The notes under the pieces: generated by a model
Databases searched by the model: none
What the model was told of the DNA's origin: nothing
Seen by the model: the letters and a program-made list of their open reading frames with translations, nothing else
IMG/VR virus record: IMGVR_UViG_3300027996_000003
Location: 1-41,896 of that record
Length of the DNA stretch: 41,896 nt
Direction: 5' to 3' (one strand)
Source: a virus
Made by a program: the position numbers and the translations under genes
Shown: positions 26,949 through 34,088 of the stretch, piece by piece
Position numbering within the stretch: position 1 is the first letter of the stretch
Layout: every line of letters starts with the position of its first letter

Positions 26949-27394
26949 TCACCATCTTTCTTGAAGTTAAAGTCAGGTTGACTGACCTTGCGAGTACACT
27001 TACTCCAGTCAATTTCAGGTAAGCCGAGCTGAGCCCTGAATCTCTTGCCAGCAGCTATAAGCTCCTCAACAGTAATCTCCTTCCTTGTCCACTTGATAAA
27101 CATAGGAGACATGAGCTTGCTGTACTTAATATCAATCTCACTAAGCTCTGGCTCGCTATGACTGCTCTCATGCATATCATACCAATCCCTTGCTAGGGGG
27201 TTTATAAACTCCTGAATGGTTGGCATCCACTTCTGGGTGTCCATCACCTCTTCGGCGCGATGATGAACATCAGCAACTCTATAGATTTTAAGCTTACGCA
27301 CCCACCTGGAAACCTGCGTCTCGTTTGGTGTCTTGCTGTAAAAAGCAAACAGCTCTGCAAGTACTTCGGTTAAAGTATAAAACTGTTCAGTCAT
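26945..27394 (-). CDS. Helicase-loader-like (G39P-type) candidate
   Basis: 149 residues. ATG 27394 lies after AAAAAGGAG; a longer frame exists but lacks a ribosome site. The N-terminal ~85 residues follow a pattern seen in phage helicase loader/inhibitor proteins (G39P-like): FAFYSKTPNETQVSRWVRKL, a middle helix with HHRAEEVMDTQKWMPTIQEF ('...W...L..v..ae...... .PTi.e'), then a flexible linker and a second helical part. If right, it would recruit the host DnaB-type helicase, filling a gap in a genome with no helicase of its own. Similarity is modest and family assignment uncertain. Confidence 0.45.
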   Translation of the reverse strand: MTEQFYTLTEVLAELFAFYSKTPNETQVSRWVRKLKIYRVADVHHRAEEVMDTQKWMPTIQEFINPLARDWYDMHESSHSEPELSEIDIKYSKLMSPMFIKWTRKEITVEELIAAGKRFRAQLGLPEIDWSKCTRKVSQPDFNFKKDGE

Positions 27395-27406
27395 AATTAC
27401 TCCTTT

Positions 27407-27470
27407 TTCAACCAATTCAATTAAGTGATTATCATTGCTTCAACTAATTCAATTAAGTGGTTATCATTGC
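27407..27470. repeat. 32-bp tandem duplication
   Basis: Copies 27407-27438 and 27439-27470 differ at only two positions. The inner copy covers the 3' end of the gene ending at 27421; the other covers the spacer toward the next gene. The pair supplies both the C terminus and the intergenic sequence. Confidence 0.88.
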
Positions 27471-27678
27471 CTTGTTTAACTGCGTCATACATCGCTTCTT
27501 CATTTTCAAGGCATCTGTTATACAGATTTGCTTTTTCTTTCTCTAATTGTTCTATCCTTCCTTTTAGAAATGCGATTTCGTATTTAGATATACACTCTAG
27601 ACCTTTTAGAAATGCGATTTCGCATTTAGACATAAGGCAATCTTCACAATGACCCATCTGAAAATTATTGCTGCTCAT
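27421..27678 (-). CDS. Small Cys-containing coiled-coil protein
   Basis: 85 residues. N-terminal CEDCLMSKC cysteine cluster, then two copies of a 14-residue unit (CEIAFLKGLECISK / YEIAFLKG...), then a charged coiled coil (RIEQLEKEKANLYNRCLENE). The duplicated unit is a 42-bp in-frame tandem repeat in the DNA. The stop lies inside another tandem repeat. Start ATG overlaps the preceding stop (TAATG). Function unknown. Confidence 0.65.
   Translation of the reverse strand: MSSNNFQMGHCEDCLMSKCEIAFLKGLECISKYEIAFLKGRIEQLEKEKANLYNRCLENEEAMYDAVKQGNDNHLIELVEAMIIT
27560..27630. repeat. 42-bp in-frame tandem duplication
   Basis: CCTTTTAGAAATGCGATTTC-type block at 27560-27588 and 27602-27630, offset 42 bp (14 codons), one mismatch over 29 bases. 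It lengthens the N-terminal part of the small Cys/coiled-coil protein by 14 residues. Confidence 0.85.
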
Positions 27679-27944
27679 TAAGCATCCTCCAAATTAATCT
27701 TTGCTTTAATATGATGCCAAAACATTCGCCCGCACTTTCCGCACCGTTCATCTTTTGTTGTTTGTAATGCAAACCGCCTTGATGTCGTCCAAGTTTGCAG
27801 CTCGTCAAACAAGACAGCTTTTTCTATGGCTCTGGCAAAGTCCTCAATGTCTCTGTATAGGGTTGCTTCCTCATGAGCTGAATAGTCTCCGCACTCCCTG
27901 ATAAATGGTTGTGCTATATCTTCTATCTGTTTATCCGTCAGCAT
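27678..27944 (-). CDS. Small protein with C-terminal CxxC/HH zinc knuckle
   Basis: 88 residues. Helical N-terminal part (TDKQIEDIAQPFIRE, ARAIEKAVLFDELQTW). C-terminal CGKCGRMFWHHIKAK could bind zinc through two Cys and two His. ATG 27944 follows GGAG. Partly overlaps the preceding gene and joins the next through TAATG. No family recognised. Confidence 0.65.
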   Translation of the reverse strand: MLTDKQIEDIAQPFIRECGDYSAHEEATLYRDIEDFARAIEKAVLFDELQTWTTSRRFALQTTKDERCGKCGRMFWHHIKAKINLEDA

Positions 27945-28188
27945 CTTTCAACTCCTTAATTAATTTCTCGTTTTTCTTGTGATTAATGCAATCCTCAAGA
28001 CAATTAGAATGCCCCCAAACTATTTCAATGGGGCGCTTGCAGCACGCACACTTTGGATTGCCTACTCTGTATGCGGCTTCACACCAAGCCTCTCTCGCCC
28101 AAGACTTAATAACCTTAGACTCGACACCATCCTCTGGATTGTCGAGATTTGAATTTAATCCATGTTCCTCCCACCACTTTTCAAACAT
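27931..28188 (-). CDS. Small Cys-rich protein
   Basis: 85 residues. ATG 28188 is chosen because GAGGAGGAG lies just upstream; a start 15 bases earlier would bury that site. Trp-rich N terminus (FEKWWEEHGLNSNLDNPEDG). Central Cys-rich part CACCKRP...CLEDCINHKKN may bind zinc. Starts in the previous stop (TAATG). Its WWEEHG start echoes the EEWWEGS of the upstream gene, hinting at an old duplication or a shared interaction motif. Confidence 0.68.
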   Translation of the reverse strand: MFEKWWEEHGLNSNLDNPEDGVESKVIKSWAREAWCEAAYRVGNPKCACCKRPIEIVWGHSNCLEDCINHKKNEKLIKELKDADG

Positions 28189-28550
28189 TACTCCTCCTCG
28201 CATTGGCGTTCTACATAGTCTATCCAGCCCTCATCGATGTCAGCAAAAGACCGAAGGTCGCCACCACATTCAGCTTTAACAAACATCCTAAGAAGCGAAG
28301 CTGTACTAACCTGAGTTTCTTCATCAAACTCATTAAGTCCGAAAATATTATTCGGATCAACACCGAACCTATCAAGGAACTCAGCCTCAAGAGCCGGGAA
28401 TGCTCCAGACTCCAAGTCGTCATCAACAATAGAGCCCTCCCACCACTCTTCAAGCATACTGCTATCTTCATACATTTCTATTTCTTTCTCTTCTCGGCCT
28501 TCACTTTTAAGCAAGTGATTGTGTAGGCTTTGTTCAATTGGGTCAGTCAT
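28188..28550 (-). CDS. Hypothetical acidic protein
   Basis: 120 residues, strongly acidic (many Glu/Asp; isoelectric point surely low). Contains SMLEEWWEGSIVDDDLESGA, a helix with Leu/Phe repeats and an acidic end YVERQCEEE. Acidic small early proteins can mimic DNA or inhibit host enzymes, but no specific evidence for that is visible. ATG 28550 follows GGAG. Confidence 0.65.
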   Translation of the reverse strand: MTDPIEQSLHNHLLKSEGREEKEIEMYEDSSMLEEWWEGSIVDDDLESGAFPALEAEFLDRFGVDPNNIFGLNEFDEETQVSTASLLRMFVKAECGGDLRSFADIDEGWIDYVERQCEEE

Positions 28551-28563
28551 CTGATTCTCCTTA

Positions 28564-28914
28564 TCATTGGTTGCCCCCTGTTTCTTTCTTTACAATATCA
28601 GCTATCATAGAATGCTCCGCCTTGTGAGCTGGAGCATTCACGTAGCCCTCGAATTTAGATGGAGCAAACAAAGTGGCAGGTCTGAAATACTTTTCATCCT
28701 TAGTGCCACTCCATATTGCCCATTGATTCTCAATGACATACTTAAAGTCATCAAGCGCATAGCCTTCCTTCCATCTGGCATTCATGAGCTTCCGAGTACT
28801 GGGAACCGTCCGCCATTTTTTAGCAGACACCTCCTTCATGTAGTCGATTATCTTGATAAACGGCAGCTTGCCTTCTTCGTCAAAAACTTCTTTTCTACAA
28901 TGAGGGCAAAGCAT
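28564..28914 (-). CDS. Phg_2220_C-like replication protein, stand-alone
   Basis: 116 residues. After a short MLCPHCRKEVFDEEGK segment the protein follows the 'conserved phage C-terminal domain' pattern closely: IKIIDYMKEVSAKKWR, TRKLMNARWKEGYALDDFKY, VIENQWAIW, EKYFRPATLFAPSKFEGYVN. In other phages this domain ends larger DnaD/replisome-organiser proteins. Here the usual N-terminal winged helix is replaced by a CxxC stub, so it is an orphan domain. Likely role: recruiting or loading host replication proteins at the phage origin. ATG 28914 follows AAGGAG. Confidence 0.78.
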   Translation of the reverse strand: MLCPHCRKEVFDEEGKLPFIKIIDYMKEVSAKKWRTVPSTRKLMNARWKEGYALDDFKYVIENQWAIWSGTKDEKYFRPATLFAPSKFEGYVNAPAHKAEHSMIADIVKKETGGNQ

Positions 28915-28916
28915 AA

Positions 28917-29366
28917 TTACTCCTTCTTTTTAGCAGGCTTCTTGACTGGCTTCTTTATGCCACTCTTGATAGGATTTTTCTTAATGCCGGTCTTGATAGG
29001 AGCAACATCCCTCCAATCACCTAGACCTGTGCCACCGGCCTCCTTAGACAGGGCTTCAGTTATGCCTGCAACCTCGTCGATAATAGATTCGGATACAGAA
29101 GTCCCCTTGCCAACCACCTCTCTCGCTTTTTCATCCAGGACAGCAAAAGATGCCTTGGTGATATTAGCAACGACGGCAGTAATAATCATCGGAACAGGAT
29201 GGTAGTCATTAACCACACAATGGTTCTCCATGAAATTAACAGTCTGCTCCATGAAGTCCATCAGTTCCTCTCTGCCGATTTCACTAATCGCATTTTCTTT
29301 TGAACACTTACAGTTGACATCAAAAGGCAGAGATGAAATTATACCTTTCTTGAGTAGATCACTCAT
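28917..29366 (-). CDS. Hypothetical protein with lysine-rich tail
   Basis: 149 residues. N-terminal Cys pair NCKCSKEN, helical centre (EELMDFMEQTVNFMENHCVV and ANITKASFAVLDEKAREVV). A Lys/Pro-rich C terminus of about 25 residues (IKSGIKKPVKKPAKKKE) should bind nucleic acid nonspecifically. Overlaps the upstream gene (ATGA) and follows GGAGG. Family unknown. Confidence 0.62.
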   Translation of the reverse strand: MSDLLKKGIISSLPFDVNCKCSKENAISEIGREELMDFMEQTVNFMENHCVVNDYHPVPMIITAVVANITKASFAVLDEKAREVVGKGTSVSESIIDEVAGITEALSKEAGGTGLGDWRDVAPIKTGIKKNPIKSGIKKPVKKPAKKKE

Positions 29367-29581
29367 TTTTCCTCCTTAAGTTTGAAGTTTTCACAGTCTT
29401 TGGTTTTCCACACAGGATCAAATATAAGTGGGTAAAAGAACGACCCGCCTGCCACTCCGTGCTGACTACCAGTCATAGCCTTATCAGGCTTCTCACAAGA
29501 AATATGTGTATTGCCGAGAACGCTCTTACGGTGAATGCAATAGTGACACTCATTAATCATGGTAATTTTCTTTTCAGTCAT
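29363..29581 (-). CDS. Conserved phage zinc-finger-like protein
   Basis: 72 residues. Pattern CHYCIHRKSVLGNTHISC, then GGSFFYPLIFDPVWKTKDCE. This matches a well-spread phage small-protein type ('C..C.H....G..H..C......G...f.yP..FDPvW...C..F') whose Cys/His residues are thought to bind a metal. Function unknown. ATG 29581 follows GGAG; overlaps both neighbours. Confidence 0.75.
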   Translation of the reverse strand: MTEKKITMINECHYCIHRKSVLGNTHISCEKPDKAMTGSQHGVAGGSFFYPLIFDPVWKTKDCENFKLKEEK

Positions 29582-29774
29582 TTGCTCTCCTTTTCTTCCA
29601 TTTACTTAACATGCGAAATTCAAGACTTCCGCGAGTCCTGTTAATATCGAACACACGAGAATGAACTCTTGAAACATGGAATACCTGTCTTTCGTCACTA
29701 TCACTGGCGCACCTCAAGCGTCTCCTTACTCGCTTTGGAACACCAAGTTCGGATAGGAGCTGTTCACGATTCAC
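29574..29774 (-). CDS. Small basic protein (GTG start)
   Basis: 66 residues, very Arg-rich (VPKRVRRRLRCASDSDERQV, MLSKWKKRRA), probably nucleic-acid binding. Start GTG 29774 overlaps the previous stop (GTGA) and is preceded by AAAAGG, so translation is likely coupled. A single-Cys protein with no recognised family. Confidence 0.6.
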   Translation of the reverse strand: MNREQLLSELGVPKRVRRRLRCASDSDERQVFHVSRVHSRVFDINRTRGSLEFRMLSKWKKRRAND

Positions 29775-30064
29775 AACTGCAACCTTTTCTTAACAGTCTT
29801 CAACAGCTCTATAAGCGCATCCATCTCCTCTAGTTTTTTCTTTTGCTCTTCAACTGTGCCAAACCCTTCTTTTAAGAGGACTTCCATTTTTGCCTGCGAT
29901 TCATGAAAGCACCTACGTGACTTCGTGTATGAAAAATAGCCATGTGCTATCATAACAATCATCACAAACCACCACGCGGGATCCAACGCAGTATATCCTT
30001 CAATAGCAAGACCGATGGCCATGACTGCCAAAAAAAGACCATTAAGACTAAATGCTATCTTCAT
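29771..30064 (-). CDS. Small membrane protein with cytoplasmic coiled coil
   Basis: 97 residues. Two transmembrane helices (about 3-21: IAFSLNGLFLAVMAIGLAI; 29-45: PAWWFVMIVMIAHGYFS) then a charged coiled coil (EEQKKKLEEMDALIELLKTV). An inner-membrane early protein could change envelope or exclusion properties, but the role is unknown. ATG 30064 follows GGAGG; overlaps neighbours. Confidence 0.65.
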   Translation of the reverse strand: MKIAFSLNGLFLAVMAIGLAIEGYTALDPAWWFVMIVMIAHGYFSYTKSRRCFHESQAKMEVLLKEGFGTVEEQKKKLEEMDALIELLKTVKKRLQL

Positions 30065-30345
30065 CACTCACCTCCCATATTTGAAGGAAGATTCTTAGCT
30101 GCATATACCCTATACTTGCTAATCGCTTCCGAAATCTCCCTTGCAAGATGTGTGGCATCCTCATAATGACTGACCTTGTCAAGATCACAGCACGCTTCAT
30201 GGATAACCTTCTGAATCGACTGAACCAGAATTGCTCCAGGATCAGAAAGCTTCTCGCTGTACGGCTTATCCAGAATTTTAGTCATGTTTGTTTTCCAATC
30301 CTCACCAAACAAATTGACTGCCTCTTCTGCTACTTTACTCATCAT
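30064..30345 (-). CDS. Hypothetical helical protein
   Basis: 93 residues, helix-rich (QSIQKVIHEACCDLDKVSHY, THLAREISEAISKYRVYAAK). No motif recognised beyond a CC pair. Alternative ATG at 30342. Begins within the last codons of a 24-codon leader frame that follows AAAGGA. Confidence 0.62.
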   Translation of the reverse strand: MMSKVAEEAVNLFGEDWKTNMTKILDKPYSEKLSDPGAILVQSIQKVIHEACCDLDKVSHYEDATHLAREISEAISKYRVYAAKNLPSNMGGE

Positions 30346-30409
30346 TCACGTCCTTTGGTGTTCCTTCTGGTGACAGCATCCCCACAACTCTATGTACATC
30401 TTTTTCCAT
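30335..30409 (-). CDS. Very small protein or leader peptide (24 aa)
   Basis: Peptide MEKDVHRVVGMLSPEGTPKD, then VNDE. The ATG follows a strong GGAGGAG located 8 bases upstream, and its end overlaps the start of the next gene. It could be a real micro-protein or a translational leader for its neighbour. Confidence 0.45.
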   Translation of the reverse strand: MEKDVHRVVGMLSPEGTPKDVNDE

Positions 30410-30423
30410 GCAACCAACTCCTC

Positions 30424-31806
30424 CTAAATTAAATCAAGTATCGCGAGACCCTTCCTCTTGTCAACAGGAGACCATCCTGCAAGCATCACAGCTTCACGAA
30501 TCAAAACCTTACTTCCTCCGCCGTTAGCTAAATCCAAAGCTTGAAGTGATTTTCTCATACCGAGATCATATCTCAAGCCGTGTTCTTTAGCATAGGCACG
30601 TATAGCCTTCATGGACTCTGTAATCCACTCAGCCTTCTCACAGTCTCCTAGAATAGCAGACTCTAAGTTCTCGTCTAATCCCCATGGAATAGTTACAAAT
30701 CTTGATAGCACAGATAAGTCCTGCTGTCTAGCAGAAACATACATTGCATCAGCGCCGTGCCCCATTGTGTTACCTGTACCAATAACTACTAGATTATCTT
30801 GAACTGCCACAGTTCCATCAGGAAACGTAACAGGATCTCCAGGCCCAGAGGCTAGGATGTTGTTCAGAGTCACCAGGATGCTCTCGTTGCAACGATCCAT
30901 CTCATCGAGCAGCAAGAGTGCTCCTGCAAAATAAACGTCTGTACCCTCCACTGCTTGCCTTAGAGGAGTGCTTACATAATTGCCAGTTGCGCTGTGATAA
31001 CCAAACAGCTGCGACTGTGGAGTTTGTGGCCCCATAGAAAGCGGTAGATATTCAAGATTCAGTGCTTTCGCAATCATCGCAGCAGCCCTTGATTTGCCAC
31101 CACCAGAAGGCCCGGCCAGATAAGAATTCAATCCAGCGCCAGCAACGGTTAGTAGATCTTCAAATCGACTGTGAGCTAAGCCGATATTGATGGGTCTAGC
31201 TGGAGCAGGTTGAGCTACTTCAATGATGTTGGGCTTTTTATGTTCTTCCATAACTTTCGTCATCTCCTGTCTAACGACAGAAGACACAAGCTGGTTAAAC
31301 ATGTCCCTTGATGATAACTCTGGCTTGCTTGGATCACTTGACTTTTGTGAAGTTACAGGCATAGCACTGACTACCTCACCCGTAATCCTGTTTCTAGTTT
31401 CCTCAAAACTATCCTCAATAATCATCTCTATATCATAACCATTTCTTTTATAAATATGCGAGTCAATGCTCTGGGTGCACAATTCACCCCAAAGGGAATA
31501 TTCATTAAAAAGCTTGTCGCTCATCTCGGACTTGTTTCCGGAGATGTTTCCATCAACAACTTTATGTTCTTTCAGATATTTAAGAAAATCACCTAAATCT
31601 GTTTTTTGCACCATTTGTTCAATCCCAGCAGAGACTCTGTCTTTGCATAAGGGGTCCGGGTGCATATAAGGCAACCAGTATTCCGTCTCGCCCTCGTAGT
31701 TACCTGGTAGACTGTGAAGAATAATTGCCCTCGTGACTACGCGGACAATTCTCTGATGAGATGGTCTCAGCCCATCATAGTTTACTTGAATAGGTAAAGT
31801 ACCCAT
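30424..31806 (-). CDS. MoxR/CbbQ-type AAA+ ATPase
   Basis: 460 residues. N-terminal ~200 residues of unknown fold, then a AAA+ core. Walker A is GPSGGGKS (232-239), Walker B LLLLDE (297-302), sensor 1 TGN (344-346), a probable Arg finger R369 (VLSRFVTIP), and NMLASGPG-like spacing after Walker B (NILASGPGD). The MoxR/CbbQ/NirQ/CobS clade pairs with vWA-domain proteins to remodel targets. A vWA-like candidate is encoded upstream in the same operon (34755-35591). ATG 31806 follows GGAGG. Confidence 0.85.
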   Translation of the reverse strand: MGTLPIQVNYDGLRPSHQRIVRVVTRAIILHSLPGNYEGETEYWLPYMHPDPLCKDRVSAGIEQMVQKTDLGDFLKYLKEHKVVDGNISGNKSEMSDKLFNEYSLWGELCTQSIDSHIYKRNGYDIEMIIEDSFEETRNRITGEVVSAMPVTSQKSSDPSKPELSSRDMFNQLVSSVVRQEMTKVMEEHKKPNIIEVAQPAPARPINIGLAHSRFEDLLTVAGAGLNSYLAGPSGGGKSRAAAMIAKALNLEYLPLSMGPQTPQSQLFGYHSATGNYVSTPLRQAVEGTDVYFAGALLLLDEMDRCNESILVTLNNILASGPGDPVTFPDGTVAVQDNLVVIGTGNTMGHGADAMYVSARQQDLSVLSRFVTIPWGLDENLESAILGDCEKAEWITESMKAIRAYAKEHGLRYDLGMRKSLQALDLANGGGSKVLIREAVMLAGWSPVDKRKGLAILDLI

Positions 31807-31824
31807 ATTAACCTCCGGGTTGTT

Positions 31825-31992
31825 TTACCGCACACTCCTCTTTCGGTAGTATGCAAATTCTTTACATTTACGAACATCTTTAACACTCATATAAATGATA
31901 GGGGGAGTGTTTGGAGCATGATAGAATGCGCATTTCTCCCGAACTGGACAAGTGCGCCCCCAGACATCTACCCCCTTACATTTATTATTCAT
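31825..31992 (-). CDS. Small Cys4 protein (55 aa)
   Basis: Four cysteines (C5, C15, C21 and one in DVRKCKEF) with basic C-terminal RKRSVR suggest a zinc-binding DNA- or protein-interaction peptide. ATG 31992 overlaps the resolvase stop (TAATG). Confidence 0.7.
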   Translation of the reverse strand: MNNKCKGVDVWGRTCPVREKCAFYHAPNTPPIIYMSVKDVRKCKEFAYYRKRSVR

Positions 31993-32531
31993 TAACTTAA
32001 TCCCTCCTCTAATTTAATTCCAAAAGAGCACTGTTCACCCATTTTAATCAGCCCACTATACGCTATCGCAATAGCATCTGCGTAAGCTTCTCTTTCAGGC
32101 TTGGTGCCCTCTAGCTTGAAGCCAAAATAACTCTCGGCCTCAGCCATCATAGCAGGCTTCTTGGCGTTACCAATGCCAGTGAATTCCATCTTTACATCCG
32201 TGGGATTAATGCGATACATGCTGCACTCATCACGACCATTTCCATAGTGAGACCAAAGCACGCCAATAAGCTCTGATTGCTTCATGGCTCCTTTTGCATT
32301 CAATCCAATAACGCAATCTTCAATAATTACGATATCAGGATTAAGGCAATACTCCATCTCGAATTGACACACCTCTCTAAGTATGTAATTCATTCTCTCA
32401 GGCAATGGTATAACTGCATTTGTATGTACACATCCAACACGTTCAATAAGCAGGCTTGTGCCGTCAAATACTGACGAACACATACCTGTACATGTTAAAC
32501 CTGGATCAATTGATAGAACTGTCTTCATCAT
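31992..32531 (-). CDS. RuvC-like Holliday junction resolvase
   Basis: About 179 residues. RNase H-fold hallmarks: DPGLTCTG near residue 9 (first Asp), IVIIEDCVIG near 67-76 (E71), and C-terminal YADAIAIAYSG (D152) with E148. Spacing and the GNAKKPAM segment fit RuvC resolvases, which use four acidic residues and Mg2+. Likely role: trimming branched intermediates before packaging. The start could be ATG 32528 or 32531, and the ribosome site is weak. Overlaps the upstream gene by 26 bp. Neighbours SSB and ERF support a recombination module. Confidence 0.85.
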   Translation of the reverse strand: MMKTVLSIDPGLTCTGMCSSVFDGTSLLIERVGCVHTNAVIPLPERMNYILREVCQFEMEYCLNPDIVIIEDCVIGLNAKGAMKQSELIGVLWSHYGNGRDECSMYRINPTDVKMEFTGIGNAKKPAMMAEAESYFGFKLEGTKPEREAYADAIAIAYSGLIKMGEQCSFGIKLEEGLS

Positions 32532-32988
32532 TTGGATTACACCCCATAGCGCCAAATTTATCATACAACTTTTGCACTACAGCCTTGCCTTCTTCCATGG
32601 CCTCATCGCTGTCATTAGGATTGACTATCCTTCCGCTCTTAGTAATAATACGGCAATCCTTCATGCATAACTCCCCGGCCTCAATCGCATCCATAGCGTT
32701 ATCGTATGAGGGATGACTAGATGCGTCAATATCTGTTATGACATCATCATAAACACCGCCATGGCGGTATTCTATAGAGGTGGTAATAAGCTCAGAAGCC
32801 AATAGCTCCATCAGTATAACCATCCTATCAGTGCTACCGGTTTGACCCAAGCATGAAATGCACCGTTCATAAACATGTTCATCTACATAGTTGTGAGCGC
32901 CTTTCTCATGCATGAAAGTTCTATACTTTGAGAGTTCCTTTAATAAAGGGAACTCCTTAACGGTTCTCTTCTTCGCTTTTTTTATCAT
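32506..32988 (-). CDS. Hypothetical protein
   Basis: 160 residues, no motif recognised. Basic N terminus (MIKKAKKRTVKEFPLLKELS), acidic centre (GGVYDDVITDIDASSHPSYD) and a Lys/Gly middle. Cysteines CISCLG near 43-48 and CMKDC near 107-111. ATG 32988 is preceded by GGAG and overlaps the previous gene by 32 bp. Being between SSB and the resolvase, a DNA-processing role is possible but unproven. Confidence 0.65.
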   Translation of the reverse strand: MIKKAKKRTVKEFPLLKELSKYRTFMHEKGAHNYVDEHVYERCISCLGQTGSTDRMVILMELLASELITTSIEYRHGGVYDDVITDIDASSHPSYDNAMDAIEAGELCMKDCRIITKSGRIVNPNDSDEAMEEGKAVVQKLYDKFGAMGCNPNDEDSSIN

Positions 32989-33157
32989 CCTGATTCTCCT
33001 TCTGTTCTTTCGCTAATTTAGCTGCACGCTCTGCAATAGCCATGGCAGCTATAATAACAAGCTCCCTGCCAATTAAGACAGAGAGCCTTCCTGTTGTAGA
33101 GACTAGTCCTTTTGCTGCGGGAGTAAGCGCAGTGACAATCCCTTTAAGTAACCTCAT
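32957..33157 (-). CDS. Small amphipathic or membrane-associated protein
   Basis: 66 residues. Moderately hydrophobic central segment (GRELVIIAAMAIAERAAKLA) flanked by basic residues, with a charged Lys/Glu C terminus. Could be a membrane-bound helix. ATG 33157 follows GGAGGAG. No family. Confidence 0.6.
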   Translation of the reverse strand: MRLLKGIVTALTPAAKGLVSTTGRLSVLIGRELVIIAAMAIAERAAKLAKEQKENQDDKKSEEENR

Positions 33158-33174
33158 AACTCCTCCTATTCTAC

Positions 33175-33543
33175 TTAATCAAAAGTAGGCTCAGTGATTG
33201 TTAGTCTTTCTGGCTTAACAAAGCTAATGCCGTCAGAATCAGACACTTTCAAATCCAGGAAAATAGATCCATCTTCTTTGGTCTGCTTAATATCAAGCTT
33301 ACCAGTAACGGCGACGTAATGACCCTTCTCAAGGCGCTTCATTACATACTTAGCAAGATGGCCCCAGCACTTCACTGTCATCCAATGAGTGTACTTAGAA
33401 TACTCACCATCCTGCTTTACTTTTGGGTTCTCACAACCCTCTGGATTCTTCCAGACTGTCTCGATTGCCATAGTAAACTTAACGCCAGAACCCATTGCGG
33501 TAGGTGCAACTGCACAGTAACCTGAGTAACTAAAATTATTCAT
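33175..33543 (-). CDS. Single-stranded DNA-binding protein
   Basis: 122 residues starting MNNFSYSGYCAVAPTAM (ATG 33543, after GGGAGAAG). The OB-fold pattern is visible: VKFTMAIETVWKNP, HWMTVKCWGHLAKYV, KGHYVAVTGKLDI, FLDLKVSDSDGISF. Shorter than cellular SSBs and lacking the acidic C-terminal tip that recruits host factors (it ends TITEPTFD, still acidic). Likely coats ssDNA for the ERF annealing protein two genes upstream. Overlaps the previous gene by 8 bp. Confidence 0.78.
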   Translation of the reverse strand: MNNFSYSGYCAVAPTAMGSGVKFTMAIETVWKNPEGCENPKVKQDGEYSKYTHWMTVKCWGHLAKYVMKRLEKGHYVAVTGKLDIKQTKEDGSIFLDLKVSDSDGISFVKPERLTITEPTFD

Positions 33544-34087
33544 TTTCTTCTCCCTTGTTAAAGAAGCCATGATACTCAAAGCCTCTCCAGATTTTGCCCG
33601 TAGCTTCCTTGAAGCGTAGAGCATCTAGTACTCGTAATTTTCTAGTAATTACGACTCTGTCTAAGGTTAGGTTGGTTTTATATTCAGACCAACCAAGTAA
33701 GTGACTTAAATCTCTCCAGTCAGCTAACACCAGACCGAGATTATTCACTCTGAAATAAAAGCCACCAAAGTAAGGCTTGAATCTCAACTGACCACCATCC
33801 AGTGACCCTCCTTTCTGACAACAGCCATCAGCCGCCATCCTTGTATGATGAGTCATGCCACAAACAACACAAGACTCTCTTCCTCCAATCCGACCAGTAA
33901 TCATCGCATGCTCTATATTTCTGGCTATATCCAGAATAACTTCATCGTTATGACAAGCGTCAGCTTCCTCCTGGGTATCCCACCTGTAGGTACAGATAGA
34001 ACACATGGGTTTATCAAAGCTAAACATCTTTGCATTGCGACTGCCAAGCTCATTATAGCCAACAAACCTGCGTGTTACTAGACCCAT
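33536..34087 (-). CDS. Cys-rich putative nucleic-acid-binding protein
   Basis: 183 residues. Two cysteine-rich clusters (MCSICTYRW, and ESCVVCGMTHHTRMAADGCC) and a separate Cys-free C-terminal part. Probably binds zinc; a DNA/RNA role is plausible in a gene set with SSB and ERF. ATG 34087 follows GAGGAG. No family assigned. Confidence 0.65.
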   Translation of the reverse strand: MGLVTRRFVGYNELGSRNAKMFSFDKPMCSICTYRWDTQEEADACHNDEVILDIARNIEHAMITGRIGGRESCVVCGMTHHTRMAADGCCQKGGSLDGGQLRFKPYFGGFYFRVNNLGLVLADWRDLSHLLGWSEYKTNLTLDRVVITRKLRVLDALRFKEATGKIWRGFEYHGFFNKGEENE

Positions 34088-34088
34088 A

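Noticed and set aside
28567-29205. Long rightward frame (212 codons) opposite the replication-type gene
   Set aside because: Its strand is antisense to two genes with good starts and a recognised domain pattern; aromatic-rich shadow composition.
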